Source: Terrimesophilobacter sp044508495 (lineage in GTDB: Bacteria > Actinomycetota > Actinomycetes > Actinomycetales > Microbacteriaceae). From it: a stretch of 8,442 bases of DNA. The position numbers were made by a program, and so were the translations under genes. The stretch lies in the NCBI GenBank assembly GCA_044508495.1, contig JBIQHP010000092.1, positions 1 to 8,442 on the forward strand. Direction: 5' to 3'. The notes under the pieces were generated by a model. That model was given only the letters and a program-made list of their open reading frames with translations, was not told the origin of the DNA and searched no databases. The number at the start of each line of letters is the position of its first letter. The first letter of the stretch is position 1. Shown in pieces: positions 7,001 through 8,442 of the stretch.

Positions 7001-7745
7001 GTACACCGACCGCCGGCGCGAAGGTCGCGAAGCCGGTGATGTTGGCGACGCGCAGGCCGGATGCCCGGTGCCAGGCGATGAAGCCGATGGCGGCGAGCAG
7101 GAGTGCGACACCCCAGTACAGGGTCGCGTCGGTCGCACGGGCGCCGAAGAGGTCGTTCTCGCGGATCGCCCAGACGTCCAGATAGACGAGCACGACGGCG
7201 AAGACCGCGATGCCCTCGGCGGTCGCGGTGAGGTTGCGCCGGCGCAGGAGCGAGGCGACCAGGAAGGCGGCGACCGTGATGGCACCGATGATGACGCTGC
7301 GCCAGACGATGCCGAAGTTGAGGAAGGCGTAGACGAGGAAGAAGATCGCCGCGACGGAGAGGAGCGAGACGCCGACGACGAGCAGCGTGACCTGCACGCT
7401 CGAGCGTCGCCCCTCTCTCCGGTCGAGGAGCAGGGCCGCGGGAGCGGACTCGCGTATCGAAACCGCCGGTGCTGCCGCTGGTGCCGACGCACTCGCCTGC
7501 CCCGTCTCGTACCGGATCCGCCCGATGATGGCGATCCGCTCGTCGAGGCTGCCCGCTGCGGCGACCGATGCGGTGTAGAGCCGCGCGGCATCCGGATGTC
7601 CGAGGTCCAGCCTGCATGCCGCACACACCGTGCTCGTGAGCGGGGTGAAGCAGGCTGGGCAGTGGGTCGTGCTGAGGAGGTCCTGATTGCCGCGCGGGAA
7701 CGCGACCCTTCCGGCGTACTGGCTGTAGTCGATGTCGTCGGCCAT
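4026..7745 (-). CDS. Giant zinc-ribbon polytopic membrane protein (SCO7613 C-terminal-domain type)
   Basis: This 1239-residue integral membrane protein has a cytosolic-looking N-terminus with a zinc ribbon, C29-x2-C32-x8-C41-x2-C44. A short helical segment follows (about 50-80, including LDERIAIIGRIRYETG), then a linker to about residue 105. The rest is nearly continuous hydrophobic segments; I count roughly 35 to 38, with very short loops and few charged residues. The C-terminus ends in a WWLWLGAGGVLLIVLAARYE helix, then a basic tail (RIRNLKSVAMRFAALR). This layout matches large actinobacterial membrane proteins annotated, as I recall, as SCO7613 C-terminal domain-containing; their function is unknown. 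No transport or catalytic motif is visible. The start at 7745 is preferred because GGGGGA (7755-7750) precedes it, while the in-frame ATGs at 7802 and 7793 lack ribosome sites. It diverges from the dehydrogenase gene across a large palindrome. Reality of the gene is secure; role is unknown. Confidence 0.9.
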   Translation of the reverse strand: MADDIDYSQYAGRVAFPRGNQDLLSTTHCPACFTPLTSTVCAACRLDLGHPDAARLYTASVAAAGSLDERIAIIGRIRYETGQASASAPAAAPAVSIRESAPAALLLDRREGRRSSVQVTLLVVGVSLLSVAAIFFLVYAFLNFGIVWRSVIIGAITVAAFLVASLLRRRNLTATAEGIAVFAVVLVYLDVWAIRENDLFGARATDATLYWGVALLLAAIGFIAWHRASGLRVANITGFATFAPAVGVLVSGIAEPHMTAINQGFLTATAVAVAGLIHPLARHGGRPARPERVIVLATTVLALLGAFLLSTRIYERFEWATAIGGIGLAVLAGAHLALLLRSPSATSTVFGHILASFAGLSAASAVGLTILRGGHEDTRFIAPAVAAAVVALLLELGFRRVAGAKLRPFAATAAIGAGTIAGIALLPALLVAFGRVLEAAGSGIRDIWSLAVTDPVAVQGVGGEWPILALAVVGVLASLAWWVGRALPARAPVIAWWAGIVLVLSVPSLHLLWLEFGAWMLLAVVSLAALLLLRSREGTARYRPALLATMIAAALLGYALGWATTSTWWIGTLVVIGLLVASRPLVRRPGAKAALLGTGIGIALLSVGSIADQLNLDDGSGLSVRLADHFVLTAIAAVVVLLGSAIPAGLASSTDRRVEFWVSGAASALSLPLATVLVTTLSSGDRQSLLLPEYGTNLATALVLLVALVLWLALRGNRAMRAERIVASIAATPALYLALSAFVRLLGLPEFVATVVPVTAALLAAAGSLTVTLLRPTSAPRWARELGVALVGVPAVVSAVRSDDGLAWLVLLVAAVAVLLLAIDRDGLFTSRSARHHLGWLALVLATAGLWWRLSGDRVTALEPYVVPLSVVLLAVAALITLTAGHEQPPRDSKAGPLVALGAILVTLLPLGVNSATGPGTPALWIFAISALLLLAGSAITGSPRWQWNADAAALGGAIGVVVVSVGRAIFLPAGDLERDGWLAAAFLVLMVAAFLQARTRSVHTRSAGDERLRSIASQSLGIIAMTALLALEIPAFREEPGGGIRAIALILLFSALHVIAFLVSRPPLTRLVALVAIVFAAIAGIAAEAFDALGIVEFASIPIALALLATGLTELRAVPAARSWTWLAPGTAVLLVTSLLATIDDRPLWRLVGLGVAGIAVVVLAVMRRLQAPFAIGVVVVLIHGIATFLPQLRAAYEALPWWLWLGAGGVLLIVLAARYEQRIRNLKSVAMRFAALR

Positions 7746-7819
7746 GGCGTCCCCCGGGGTCGGTGTCAGTTCAGGGTATCGGCCGGGCGGCATCCGGGGC
7801 ATCCATATTCGCGGAGGTG

Positions 7820-7879
7820 TGATGGGGTTCGCCTCTCATGACGCCGAACGTTCGCCGTCATGAGAGGCGAACCCCGTCA
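7820..7879. repeat. 60-nt near-perfect palindrome in divergent intergenic region
   Basis: The arms ggggttcgcctctcatgacg (7824-7843) and their exact complement (7856-7875) flank a centre that is itself palindromic (cgaacgttcg, 7845-7854). Pairing continues outward over 7820-7822 with 7877-7879. Across 60 nt only two symmetric positions fail to match: T7823/G7876 and C7844/C7855. Internally, GTTCGCC-type heptamers alternate in orientation (7827-7833, 7843-7849 with one mismatch, 7850-7856, 7866-7872) around two TCATGA sites spaced 22 bp (7836-7841, 7858-7863). It lies between divergent start codons, 74 bp from the membrane gene start and 33 bp from the dehydrogenase start. A terminator is an unlikely role there. 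A multi-site operator or a REP-like repeated element are the main options. On both sides GAACCC of the arms falls at about -35 distance from weak -10-like hexamers (TATGGA, minus, 7807-7802; TAGACT, plus, 7891-7896). Confidence 0.85.
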
Positions 7880-7912
7880 TGGTCCGCTCCTAGACTGGGG
7901 GAGGAGGCTTCG

Positions 7913-8442
7913 ATGAGAGTCGCGATCACCGGCGGCACCGGCTTCGTCGGGCGTCAAGTGGCCGAGCGGTTCGCGCAGGAGGATGTCGTCGCGATCTCGC
8001 GCCGCACCGGCGTGGACGTCGACGACGCGGACGCCCTCGCGGCGGCCTTCGCGGGATGCGATGTGGTCGTGCACTGCGCCGGCATCAATCGCGAGCTGGG
8101 TGCGCAGACGTTTCGGCGGGTGCACGTCGAGGGCACGGCATCCGTCGTCGCGGCGGCGAAGCGGGCGGGTGTGCAGAAGATCGTGATGGTGAGCTTCCTG
8201 CGCGCGCGACCGGACTGCGGGTCGGGATATCACGAGTCGAAGTTCGCAGCGGAGGAGCTCGTGCGCGCCTCGGGGCTCGACTTCACCGTGCTCAAGCCCG
8301 GGATGATCTACGGGCGCGGCGATCACCTCATCGATCACCTCAGCCGCACCGTGCGAACCCTTCCGCTCTTCCCGACCGTGGGGTTCCGGGAGAGGCCGAT
8401 CCGGCCGATCCCGGTAGGCGACTTCGCGGATGTCGTGGAGGC
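7913..8442 (+). CDS. NDUFA9-like NAD(P)-binding atypical SDR / epimerase family protein (3' end outside window)
   Basis: This gene runs off the right edge after 176 full codons with no stop. It opens with a Rossmann nucleotide-binding motif, MRVAITGGTGFVG, glycine motif at 7-13. A second strand and the DVDDADALAAAFAGCDVVVHCAG region follow. Catalytic-type residues are S94 (VSFLRA) and Y106-x3-K110 (GYHESK), then the substrate-side segment FTVLKPGMIYGRGDH. This is the layout of extended/atypical short-chain dehydrogenases related to the complex I NDUFA9 subunit and NAD-dependent epimerase/dehydratases. In bacteria these usually act as stand-alone NAD(P)-binding proteins of uncertain substrate. 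The start at 7913 is well supported by a strong purine-rich site, gggggaggagg, at 7897-7907. It is transcribed divergently from the giant membrane gene, with the palindrome between them. Family is secure; specific reaction is not. Confidence 0.88.
   Translation, partial: MRVAITGGTGFVGRQVAERFAQEDVVAISRRTGVDVDDADALAAAFAGCDVVVHCAGINRELGAQTFRRVHVEGTASVVAAAKRAGVQKIVMVSFLRARPDCGSGYHESKFAAEELVRASGLDFTVLKPGMIYGRGDHLIDHLSRTVRTLPLFPTVGFRERPIRPIPVGDFADVVE

Noticed and set aside
5335..7626. 763-codon minus-strand open frame overlapping the membrane gene in another frame
   Set aside because: Its product is a basic Arg/Pro/Ala-rich shadow without domains, while the overlapping frame has a zinc ribbon and regular membrane segments.
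6690..7841. Long plus-strand open frame (383 codons) opposite the membrane gene N-terminal half
   Set aside because: It has the same charged low-complexity composition, no recognisable motif, and lies across the real gene and part of the divergent intergenic region.
7860..7916. Short leader frame starting in the palindrome, whose TGA overlaps the dehydrogenase ATG
   Set aside because: The ATGA overlap is suggestive of coupling, but the start has no ribosome site and lies inside the palindrome arm. An 18-codon frame of this kind is expected by chance.

Overview
The window is GC-rich DNA (by eye around 70% or more) with codons ending almost entirely in G or C. Together with several lineage marks this suggests an actinomycete, most likely of the family Microbacteriaceae. 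The marks are an intergenic repeat of the 'GGTCGAGTAG...GTATCGAGACC' type, a DUF2510 protein, a very large zinc-ribbon polytopic membrane protein of a kind seen in Actinomycetota, and dense GGATGCC/GGCATCC heptamers. The assignment is inference from these marks, not from a database search.

Layout, left to right. 1-77 holds one complete and one broken copy of the intergenic repeat. 97-1539 (+) is a YtcJ-type amidohydrolase. 1614-2996 (+) and 3011-3658 (+) form a two-component pair: a membrane sensor histidine kinase of the HisKA_3 class and a NarL/LuxR-type response regulator 14 nt behind it. A perfect inverted repeat at 3674-3691 separates the regulator from the next gene, which converges on it. 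That gene is a 59-residue stand-alone DUF2510 protein (3884-3705, -). Upstream of it on the minus strand, and separated by a hairpin, is a 1239-residue membrane protein with an N-terminal CxxC...CxxC zinc ribbon and about 35 or more hydrophobic segments (7745-4026, -). A 167-bp divergent intergenic region holds a 60-nt near-perfect palindrome. The window ends inside an NDUFA9-like NAD(P)-binding atypical short-chain dehydrogenase (7913 onward, +).

Only the kinase and regulator clearly work together: kinase autophosphorylation on His271, transfer to Asp55, then transcriptional output through the C-terminal HTH. The other genes look like independent chromosomal housekeeping or accessory units. 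There are no mobile-element genes, CRISPR arrays, tRNA or rRNA genes, or defence-type cassettes. I do not see a complete undescribed system. The items most worth a second look are the palindrome at 7820-7879, the giant membrane protein, and the heptamer enrichment, which coincides with unusual codon choice.
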